Below the pieces are notes generated by a model that was not told the origin of the DNA, did not search any database, and saw only the letters and a list, made by a program, of their open reading frames with translations. Below, in pieces: positions 1 through 5,058 of a stretch of 5,058 nucleotides of DNA (the stretch's first letter is position 1; each line of letters opens with the position of its first letter). The stretch is from Elusimicrobia bacterium RBG_16_66_12 (GTDB lineage: Bacteria; Elusimicrobiota; Elusimicrobia; UBA1565; UBA9628), in assembly GCA_001800005.1 (NCBI GenBank), contig MGUL01000049.1, positions 1-5,058 on the forward strand, in the 5' to 3' direction. Both the position numbers and the translations under genes were made by a program.

Positions 1-633
1 ATCCGCGAGACCGCGTCGCGCGGCTGGGGGGGGCTTAAGACCATGGCCCGCGACCGGCGGGCGTGGGGGGCCGCGGCCGGCATCTTCCTGTGGAGCTTCT
101 GCCCCTTCCTCGGCACGGCGCAGTTCTACTACCAGAGCGAGGCCCTGAAGCTCTCGCCCCTCTTCATCGGAGGGCTCTCCACGGCCGGCGGCTTGTCCGG
201 CGTGGCGGGGGCCGCGCTCTTCGCGCGCCTCTGCGCGCGCGAGGGCGCCGCCGCGCGTCTGGCGCGCTGGTCCATCCTGGCCGGCGCGCCGCTGTCCCTG
301 CTGTACCTCTTTTACGTGGGCCCCGGCGCCATCCTGGCGCTGACCGTGCTCTTCGCTCTGACCGGGGTGGTCTTCCGGCTGGCCTGGATGGACCTGGCCG
401 CGCGCCTGAGCCCCGCGGGGGCCGAGGCCACGGGCTTCGCGGCCTTCATGGCGGTCTTCAACATCGCCGCCGCGTCTTCGAACTGGGCTGGGGGCGCGCT
501 CTACGAGCGCCTGGCCGCCTCCCACGGCGCCTACGCGGCGATGGCGGCCCTCAGCCTCGTGGGAACGCTCGGGACTGTGGCCGCCTGGCCCGCCCTGCGC
601 GCGGCTTTAGGGAACGACGCGGCGCGCGCCTAG
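1..633 (+). CDS. BT1/MFS-type membrane transporter, C-terminal half (5' end outside window)
   Basis: Polytopic inner-membrane transporter of the major facilitator superfamily, most like the folate-biopterin transporter (BT1) branch; the substrate cannot be told. The frame is open from base 1, and an ATG at 43 is probably internal: a start there would give only half a transporter, and the residues before it (IRETASRGWGGLKT) look like the central cytoplasmic loop that normally precedes TM7. About six hydrophobic segments follow, near bases 64-126, 154-231, 259-318, 322-384, 424-516 and 532-600, consistent with TM7-12. Family-like stretches are QFYYQSEALKLSPLFIGGL and the segment around LAARLSPAGAEATGFAAFMA, which resembles the conserved 'LAAR..P.G.EAT.FA' region of BT1 proteins. 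The protein ends in a short polar tail, stop TAG at 631-633. Its last 27 bp are antisense to the end of the convergent peptidase gene. Sure of a membrane transporter, fairly sure of MFS, less sure of BT1. Confidence 0.82.
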   Translation: MRETASRGWGGLKTMARDRRAWGAAAGIFLWSFCPFLGTAQFYYQSEALKLSPLFIGGLSTAGGLSGVAGAALFARLCAREGAAARLARWSILAGAPLSLLYLFYVGPGAILALTVLFALTGVVFRLAWMDLAARLSPAGAEATGFAAFMAVFNIAAASSNWAGGALYERLAASHGAYAAMAALSLVGTLGTVAAWPALRAALGNDAARA

Positions 634-1971
634 GTAGCGCTGCTTGTAGTAGTTCTTGTCGAGGTCGGCGTAGGTCACGCCCTTGGACGAGGAGGCGTGC
701 ATGAACCTGTTCTTCTTGGCGTCGACGACCATCCCGACATGGGAGACGCCCACGCCCATCGTATTGAAGAACAGCAGGTCTCCGTCGCGCAGGGACGCAT
801 CGACCTTGTCGCCCGCCTTCCACTGGTCGCGGCTGACGCGGGGGATCTTCACCTTGTTCTCTCCGTAGGAGTTCTGGGTGAAGGCCGAGCAGTCGATGCC
901 CTTGTGCGTGGTCCCGCCCCAGACATAGGGCGTGCCGAGGTAGGACTGCGCGCTGCCCTCGAGGCCGGGCCAGATCTCGGTGAGCTTTCGGCTCAGGGGG
1001 GCCGTCTCGTGGTCTTTCTCTGCGACGACCGCAGCCGGAGCGGCGCCGGGTGCGACGGCGCGGGCGATCTTGGGCGCGGAGGCCGCAGGCTTCGCCGCTG
1101 AACCCGCGGGCTTCGTGGCGTAGGCCGGGGACTTGCCCGACGGACGCGGTGAGGGGCGAGACTCGACGGACGATGTCTCTTCGGCGATGGGAGTTTCCGA
1201 GGACGGGGCTTCCGGCGTGGCCGATTGCGCGGAGGGAGCCTCCACGGGGGGCTGGACCGAGGCGGGGGGGGCAGCGGCGACGGTCTTGGTGAAGACACCC
1301 TCGTAGGCGGGCAGGGCCACGCGGCGGCGCTCCTTCTTGGCCTTGGCGAAGTCGAGCGCGGCGTCGCCGGCGACGCGGCCCGGGCCTTTCCCTTCGAGGA
1401 CATGACCGAAGAGGTAGGTCGCGTAGTCCTTGGGGTCGTGGCCCTTCTTGGAGGCGTCCACCATCGCCCACTTGAGGATGTTGAAGTCCGAGTCGGGCAG
1501 GTCCTTCTCCATCGCCACGCGCACGAGGTCGGCGGCGACGTCTCCGGGGACTCTGTTCTCGGTCAGATGGCGATAGCCGTTGGCCCAGGTCGCCAGGCGG
1601 TCGCCGGGGATCTTCTTGCGGTAGCCGTAGAGGGCGATGCCCTCGACGACCTCGGGGTCGGCGCCGCGCGACATCGCCTGGTAGGCGGCGAAGGCGACCT
1701 CGGCGACGCGCTCGGCGGGAGCCTCGTCGAAGGAGCCCTCGGTGATGACGTGGAGCACCACGGGGACGGCGTTCTTGCGGCTCTCGTTGACCACCTGCAG
1801 GCCGTAGTCGGCGAAGCGGGTCTTGATGGCCGCCAAGAGCCGGTCCCGCCCCGCGGCGTCATAGCCCTGGTCGGAGGCCAGGGCGGCCGCGATGGTCTCC
1901 ATCACGTTCTTGCGCCCCTGGGCCGAGGACGGGGCCGCCAGCAGGGCCGACAGCAGAAGAATCCGGATCAT
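607..1971 (-). CDS. Secreted NlpC/P60 (C40) peptidoglycan peptidase with unassigned N-terminal region
   Basis: A 454-residue exported cysteine peptidase, expected to cut peptidoglycan stem peptides (typically the D-Glu to diamino-acid bond) in the periplasm. Residues 1-17 form a short signal peptide with likely cleavage at PSSA|QG. Residues 20-225 are a charged, mostly helical region I cannot assign. Residues 230-325 are a Pro/Ala/Ser-rich linker. The C40 domain spans about 335-452: TPYVWGGTTHKGIDCSAF gives nucleophile Cys361, the only cysteine in the protein; VSHVGMV gives His411; FMHASSS gives the third polar residue, His425. The usual GDLLFF and final GARRV are also present. The family's DCSG is DCSA here. 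The start at 1971 is chosen because it gives a signal peptide and has AAGGAGG 5 nt upstream; the frame stays open further upstream, but inside the protease gene. Second gene of an operon, overlapping the protease gene by ATGA. Stop TAA at 609-607 lies inside the transporter gene. Domain call very sure; exact bond cut inferred from family. Confidence 0.93.
   Translation of the reverse strand: MIRILLLSALLAAPSSAQGRKNVMETIAAALASDQGYDAAGRDRLLAAIKTRFADYGLQVVNESRKNAVPVVLHVITEGSFDEAPAERVAEVAFAAYQAMSRGADPEVVEGIALYGYRKKIPGDRLATWANGYRHLTENRVPGDVAADLVRVAMEKDLPDSDFNILKWAMVDASKKGHDPKDYATYLFGHVLEGKGPGRVAGDAALDFAKAKKERRRVALPAYEGVFTKTVAAAPPASVQPPVEAPSAQSATPEAPSSETPIAEETSSVESRPSPRPSGKSPAYATKPAGSAAKPAASAPKIARAVAPGAAPAAVVAEKDHETAPLSRKLTEIWPGLEGSAQSYLGTPYVWGGTTHKGIDCSAFTQNSYGENKVKIPRVSRDQWKAGDKVDASLRDGDLLFFNTMGVGVSHVGMVVDAKKNRFMHASSSKGVTYADLDKNYYKQRYLGARRVVP
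1264..1271. repeat. G8/C8 homopolymer within the peptidase linker
   Basis: Eight consecutive G on the plus strand, read as CCC CCC plus flanking bases in the Pro/Ala-rich linker of the NlpC/P60 gene. The frame is intact as given. A one-base slip here would remove the catalytic domain downstream. A second G8 run is at 26-33 in the transporter frame. Such runs are not very surprising at this base composition. Confidence 0.5.
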
Positions 1972-3644
1972 TTTCGCCTCCTTCGGATCTCGCCCTGCAT
2001 CTCGCTCTCCAGGTCTTCCATCTGCTTGATCTCCGCTTCGATGAGCGCGTCGGGGCTGTAGTTGTAGGGCTCGGTCTCCGAGATCTGCACCGGGGCCGCC
2101 GCGGCGGTCGGCCTCGGCGCGGGTTTGGAGGCCGCGGCCGGCCGGACGGGGGCGGGTTCCGCGGAGGCGATGGCCGCCGCCCCGGGCGAGGCCCCGCCAT
2201 AGGCGAGCTTCAGTCCCTGCCCCGCCATCCAGCGCCGGGCGACGTCCGAGCGCACGGCGAAGTTGACGGCGGTGATCGCAAGACCGTCGGCGGCCTTGCG
2301 CGACATCGAGGTGTTCACTCCGATGATCCGTCCCGATGCGTCGAGGAGCGGCCCTCCGGAATTGCCGCGGTTGATGCTGGTGTCGGTCTGGAAGACATCC
2401 TTGCCTTTGACGCCGCCCATGTCGGCGACCACCGTGCTGACGACGCCGGTGGTCAAAGTCCAAAGGCCGCCTTGTTCGGGGTGGCCGATGGCGGCGACCC
2501 GGTCGCCCACCGAGACGTTGCGCGGATCGTCCAGGCCGATGGCCGCCGTCCCGGCGGGGAGGCTCGGGACCTCGACCAAGGCCAGGTCCAGGGCCTGATC
2601 CCAGGCCACGACCTTCCCCTCGACCGCGCCGGCCAGATCGCGCTTGGGGTCGCCCGCGAGCTTGGCGGGCTTGAAGTAGACGTGTACCGTCTCCCAGGGC
2701 CGGCGCGTCGAGTCCCGGATCACGACGTGGGCGTTGGTGAGGATGCGGCGGCGCGCGGCGTCCACCACGGAGCCCGTGCCGAGCTCGCCGGAGCCCTCGG
2801 ATGAGGCGCACAGGATGAGGACGACGGACTTGGATGCCTTCTGATAGATGGCGCGAGGCTCGAAGGGGACTTCCGCCGACGCGGTCGCCGCGGGCTCCTC
2901 GTCGGCCGGCAGGGCCGTCGATGCCGCGGCGGGCGCGGCCTGGCTCTGAGCTTTCAGCTCCGACTGCGCCAGGGCCAGGAGCAGCTGGCCGGCCAGGACA
3001 TGCGCCGTCGCCTTGGAGTCGTCGTCAAGCGCGCGCTCGAGGGTCGTGCCGCGCACCGACTTGAGGCTCTCGTCGAGCCGGGCCGTTTCCGAGGGGGCGG
3101 TCCAGCCGGCTTTGGCCTCCCGGAGCTGGACGCCGGAGGGCGCCAGCGAGCGCGCGTAGGCGCCCCAGCCCGCGGCCACCAGGGCCTTGTCGTTGATGCG
3201 CGAAGCCGGGCCCGTCAACAGGGTCTTGACCGCGACGGGCAGCGGAGTCTCGCCGGCCCAGGACTCCAAGGCCGCGGAGGCGTCCGGCTTGGCCTCGGCG
3301 CCGCCCGCGACGGAGAGCGCCTGCGTGAACTGGGAGGCGGCCAGGGCTGAGTAAATCGCGCGCAACGACCGCTCTTCGCCGGCGGAGGCGTCGGGACGAA
3401 GGAGCCCCTGGCGCAGGATGAGCGCGCGGTCGAGCAGGCGCTGGTCCAGGTCCTCCCCCTGGTCTGTGGGGATGCCGCTGCGCACCGCGGCCACTCCCGC
3501 CACGCGGCGCGCTTTCTTCGCCGGCCCTTTCAGATAACCTGCGACGCGCTCGAGCAGCGAAGTGACGGCCCCGCTCTTTTGCCTGACGGGAGCGGCGGAG
3601 ACCGGAGGGACCGTCATGAGCAGGGCGAGGAGGAATGGGATCAT
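1968..3644 (-). CDS. Secreted trypsin-like (HtrA/S1C-type) serine protease lacking a PDZ domain
   Basis: A 558-residue exported serine protease, likely acting on periplasmic or envelope proteins. Residues 1-17 look like a signal peptide (cleavage near PVSA|AP), though its n-region has no Lys or Arg. Residues 20-235 are helical, Ala-rich and unassigned, followed by an Ala/Pro linker to about 262. The protease domain spans about 265-475 with the full triad: His306 in ILTNAHVV, Asp353 in ALDLALVEV, Ser429 in NRGNSGGPLL, and the usual GVVS and GVNT strands. HtrA/DegP proteins normally continue into one or two PDZ domains; here there is only a Pro/Ala linker (about 484-518) and a charged helix-like tail (532-558) ending RRRRK. 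The sole cysteine is Cys279. The start at 3644 is secure: reading back in frame gives GTC, CGG, AAT, GAT, TAC and then TGA, with no other start codon. There is no Shine-Dalgarno; a -10 box ends 6 nt upstream, so the mRNA is probably leaderless. First gene of the operon with the NlpC/P60 gene. Confidence 0.92.
   Translation of the reverse strand: MIPFLLALLMTVPPVSAAPVRQKSGAVTSLLERVAGYLKGPAKKARRVAGVAAVRSGIPTDQGEDLDQRLLDRALILRQGLLRPDASAGEERSLRAIYSALAASQFTQALSVAGGAEAKPDASAALESWAGETPLPVAVKTLLTGPASRINDKALVAAGWGAYARSLAPSGVQLREAKAGWTAPSETARLDESLKSVRGTTLERALDDDSKATAHVLAGQLLLALAQSELKAQSQAAPAAASTALPADEEPAATASAEVPFEPRAIYQKASKSVVLILCASSEGSGELGTGSVVDAARRRILTNAHVVIRDSTRRPWETVHVYFKPAKLAGDPKRDLAGAVEGKVVAWDQALDLALVEVPSLPAGTAAIGLDDPRNVSVGDRVAAIGHPEQGGLWTLTTGVVSTVVADMGGVKGKDVFQTDTSINRGNSGGPLLDASGRIIGVNTSMSRKAADGLAITAVNFAVRSDVARRWMAGQGLKLAYGGASPGAAAIASAEPAPVRPAAASKPAPRPTAAAAPVQISETEPYNYSPDALIEAEIKQMEDLESEMQGEIRRRRK
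1977..1983 (-). promoter_or_regulatory. Shine-Dalgarno AAGGAGG inside the end of the protease gene, with ATGA stop/start overlap
   Basis: On the minus strand AAGGAGG sits 5 nt before the peptidase ATG (1971-1969). It decides that start and lies within the last codons of the protease gene, CGA AGG AGG CGA AAA TGA, which encode its RRRRK tail. The protease stop TGA (1970-1968) overlaps the ATG as ATGA, the classic arrangement for translational coupling. The two AGG codons stand out in a gene that otherwise appears to favour CGC/CGG arginine codons, suggesting that the ribosome site shaped the tail. Confidence 0.88.
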
Positions 3645-3650
3645 GACCCG

Positions 3651-3679
3651 ATTATCGTATCACTCACGCCTTTTGTCAA
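3651..3679 (-). promoter_or_regulatory. Predicted sigma70-type promoter for the protease-peptidase operon (leaderless)
   Basis: Read on the minus strand: -35 TTGACA (3679-3674, full consensus match), a 17-nt spacer, then -10 GATAAT (3656-3651, 5 of 6). Six bases (CGGGTC) separate the -10 from the ATG at 3644, which puts the expected transcription start on or next to the start codon. The surrounding 62-bp gap is about 52% G+C (32 of 62 by count), clearly lower than the flanking genes. Box matches are seen directly; activity is inferred. Confidence 0.75.
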
Positions 3680-3683
3680 GGCG
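3667..3683. promoter_or_regulatory. Inverted repeat CGCCTT-TTGTC-AAGGCG over the shared -35 region (candidate operator)
   Basis: Perfect 6-bp arms (CGCCTT at 3667-3672, AAGGCG at 3678-3683) flank a 5-bp centre. The dyad covers both -35 boxes, so a dimeric regulator bound here would block or recruit polymerase for both genes. Symmetry and position are seen; regulator binding is inferred. A hairpin role is unlikely, because the repeat lies upstream of both predicted transcription starts and would not be in either mRNA. Confidence 0.4.
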
Positions 3684-3700
3684 GCTCTAAGAGGTAGAAT
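3673..3700 (+). promoter_or_regulatory. Predicted sigma70-type promoter for the AsmA-family gene (leaderless)
   Basis: Read on the plus strand: -35 TTGTCA (3673-3678, 5 of 6), a 16-nt spacer, then -10 TAGAAT (3695-3700, 5 of 6). Six bases (CCCACC) separate the -10 from the ATG at 3707, so initiation about 7 nt past the -10 falls on the A of the ATG. The -35 box shares bases 3674-3678 with the -35 of the opposite promoter. A GAGG at 3691-3694 is 12 nt from the ATG, too far to be a convincing Shine-Dalgarno. Confidence 0.7.
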
Positions 3701-3706
3701 CCCACC

Positions 3707-5058
3707 ATGAAAGTAAGCCCCTTCTGGATCAAGGCCGCGGCCGCCGCGGCGGTGACCTCCGTCCTGGCGGCGGGCGCCGCCGTCGTCGCTCTGAAGGTCC
3801 TGTTCCCCGAGCCCGTCCTGCGCGAGCGCGTGCTGACTGCGGCGCGCAAACAGCTCGGCCGGGAGATCCGCCTGGAACGCATCGGCCTGGGGTTGACGGG
3901 GCTGTCCCTCCAGGGCCTGGAGATATCCGAAAAGCCCGACTTCAAGGCGGGGACCTTCCTGCGCGTGGAGGCCTTCCACATCCGCCCCAGCTGGCGGGCG
4001 CTGCTGCGCAAAAAACTCGTGGTGGCCTCGGTCTCGGCCGACGGTCTCAAGGTCTCGGTCGTCAAGGGCGTCGACGGGCGCTTCAACTACGAGACGCTGA
4101 TGTCTGCCGCGCCGGCCGCGGCACCCGCGCCCGCGAAGGCCCCGGAAGGCCCAGCCCCTGAGTTCAACGTGCATAAGGCGCGCGTCAGCCGAGGCCTCAT
4201 CGAGTACCGCGACGAGAAGGAGAAGTCCTCCTGGGCCGTCTCGGACCTGGCCTTGTCATTGGACGACTTTAGCCTCATCGAGCCTTTCGATCTCGACACG
4301 AAGTTCCATATCCGCGGCAAGGCCGGAGCGCGTGTCGTGAACGCCTCCGTGGTCTTCGTCGGCAGCGTGGATCCGGCCAAAGGCGACCGCAAGGCCTTCA
4401 AGGCGCGGATCAAGAGCCTGGTCTTGGAGCAGGACGGCATGAAGCTGGCAGCCTCGGGGCGCTTGGCCGACCTCATCCTTCCAGACCTGGCATTCGACTT
4501 GACGCTCTCCGCCTCCGGCAAGACCCTGCTCACCGCGGAAGGCAAGGCGAAGCTGGGCGATGGGACCGCCGACGCCGACTTCAAGGCCAAGACGCCGGGA
4601 CTCGATACGCGCCTCCTGGCGAAGCTGCTGCCCGGCGCGGGGATCCCGATCCTGGACATCCCGGCCATCGAGGCTCAGGCCGCCGGCCGCTATGCCCCCG
4701 GGTTCGTCGACGTCCGCTCGCTGAAGCTCGCCTGGAGCGGCGGCGCGGTCGCAGGCTCCGGGTCCGCGCGCGGCCTGGGCACGCCCAAGCCCGTCTTCGA
4801 CGGCAAGGCGACCCTCGGCTTCGACGTGCCCGAGATCAAGCCGGGCCAATATCCTTTCCTGAAGCTCCCGCCCAAGGCTTGGGTCCCGGCGGCCCGGATC
4901 GACGGGGAGGTCTCGCTCTCCGGCGACGAGCTCAAGGTCGTCTCCCTCAAGACGAAGCTCAAGCAAGGGACCGTCTCCATCACGGGCATCGTCAAGCGCC
5001 TCGGCTCCGCCAAGCCCGTGCCGGACTTGGCGGCCGTCCTCGCCCTGGATATCCCGGC
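3707..5058 (+). CDS. AsmA-family envelope protein, N-terminal part (3' end outside window)
   Basis: The first 450 residues of an AsmA-like protein; the frame is open to the window's edge. AsmA/TamB-type proteins are anchored in the inner membrane with a large periplasmic beta-rich body and are linked to outer-membrane assembly and lipid movement between membranes. A short basic start (MKVSPFWIK) precedes one membrane segment (about 10-33). The next block fits the AsmA N-terminal pattern: GREIRLERIGLGLTGLSLQG, LEISEKPDF, FLRVEAFHIRPSWRALLRKK and VKGVDGRFNYETL (about 51-131), the last matching the family's 'dG.wN' motif. A Pro/Ala linker follows at about 133-151, then a second unit with RVSRGLIEYRDE and long runs of alternating hydrophobic residues and Asp/Lys. 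No cysteine is visible. The ATG at 3707 is chosen because an in-frame TAG lies at 3695-3697 and no start codon lies between. Divergent from the protease operon. Family call strong; the subfamily needs the missing C-terminus. Confidence 0.87.
   Translation, partial: MKVSPFWIKAAAAAAVTSVLAAGAAVVALKVLFPEPVLRERVLTAARKQLGREIRLERIGLGLTGLSLQGLEISEKPDFKAGTFLRVEAFHIRPSWRALLRKKLVVASVSADGLKVSVVKGVDGRFNYETLMSAAPAAAPAPAKAPEGPAPEFNVHKARVSRGLIEYRDEKEKSSWAVSDLALSLDDFSLIEPFDLDTKFHIRGKAGARVVNASVVFVGSVDPAKGDRKAFKARIKSLVLEQDGMKLAASGRLADLILPDLAFDLTLSASGKTLLTAEGKAKLGDGTADADFKAKTPGLDTRLLAKLLPGAGIPILDIPAIEAQAAGRYAPGFVDVRSLKLAWSGGAVAGSGSARGLGTPKPVFDGKATLGFDVPEIKPGQYPFLKLPPKAWVPAARIDGEVSLSGDELKVVSLKTKLKQGTVSITGIVKRLGSAKPVPDLAAVLALDIP

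Noticed and set aside
597..629. GC-rich hairpin (GCGCGC arms at 597-602 and 624-629) as a terminator between the convergent genes
   Set aside because: The loop is about 21 nt, there is no T-tract on either side, and such GC repeats are frequent by chance in this composition.
43..633. ATG at 43 as the true start of the transporter
   Set aside because: The frame is open back to base 1 with plausible loop sequence, and a start here would give only the C-terminal six helices of a twelve-helix family.
1225..2061. Long plus-strand open frame opposite the peptidase and the end of the protease
   Set aside because: It is antisense to two well-supported genes, has no recognisable domain or ribosome site, and its Gly/Val/Leu/Asp/His-rich make-up fits a shadow of high-GC codons.
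2005..2200. Degenerate PDZ domain at the protease C-terminus
   Set aside because: The residues after the catalytic domain are a Pro/Ala-rich linker and one short charged helix, too short and of the wrong composition for a PDZ fold of about 90 residues.
1972..2811. Upstream extension of the peptidase frame to 2811
   Set aside because: It runs antiparallel to nothing but lies wholly inside the protease gene in another frame, is Arg/Gly-rich low-complexity sequence typical of high-GC shadow frames, and would bury the signal peptide and the Shine-Dalgarno start at 1971.
3691..3694. GAGG as the ribosome binding site of the AsmA-like gene
   Set aside because: It is 12 nt from the ATG and only four bases long. 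The overlapping TAGAAT fits a -10 box better, although a weak contribution cannot be excluded.
3641..4966. Minus-strand open frames opposite the AsmA-like gene
   Set aside because: They are Arg/Ala/Ser-rich frames without domains; one crosses the promoter region. The plus-strand frame has a clear membrane anchor and AsmA motifs.

Overview
This is a high-GC stretch of bacterial chromosome carrying envelope genes from a Gram-negative (diderm) organism. It holds the end of one gene, two complete genes and the start of a fourth, packed almost without spacers. No RNA gene, mobile element, CRISPR array or phage gene is visible. The diderm reading rests on an AsmA-family protein (a family tied to outer-membrane biogenesis), a secreted HtrA-type protease and a secreted NlpC/P60 peptidoglycan peptidase. 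The phylum cannot be fixed from the sequence. The protein style recalls high-GC Elusimicrobiota or deltaproteobacterial-type genomes, but this is a low-confidence impression.

Layout: (1) 1-633, plus strand: C-terminal half of a BT1/MFS-type membrane transporter whose start lies left of the window. (2) 607-1971, minus strand: secreted NlpC/P60 peptidase, converging on the transporter and overlapping its 3' end by 27 bp. (3) 1968-3644, minus strand: secreted trypsin-like (HtrA-type) serine protease without a PDZ domain, immediately upstream of the peptidase gene and joined to it by an ATGA stop/start overlap, so the two form an operon transcribed leftward. (4) 3645-3706: a 62-bp divergent control region. 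(5) 3707-5058, plus strand: N-terminal 450 residues of an AsmA-family protein that runs off the right edge.

The most informative non-coding piece is the 62-bp region. It carries two good sigma70-type promoters pointing in opposite directions, with -35 boxes that share the same bases. A 6-5-6 inverted repeat lies directly over them. Each -10 box ends exactly 6 nt before its ATG, so both mRNAs are predicted to be leaderless. The second gene of the leftward operon instead has a strong Shine-Dalgarno, embedded in the last codons of the protease gene.

Taken together (inference), the protease, the peptidoglycan peptidase and the AsmA-like protein look like a co-regulated envelope-maintenance set controlled from one shared switch. 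The families are ordinary. The less usual parts are the compact promoter, the unassigned N-terminal regions of the two secreted enzymes, and the missing PDZ domain.
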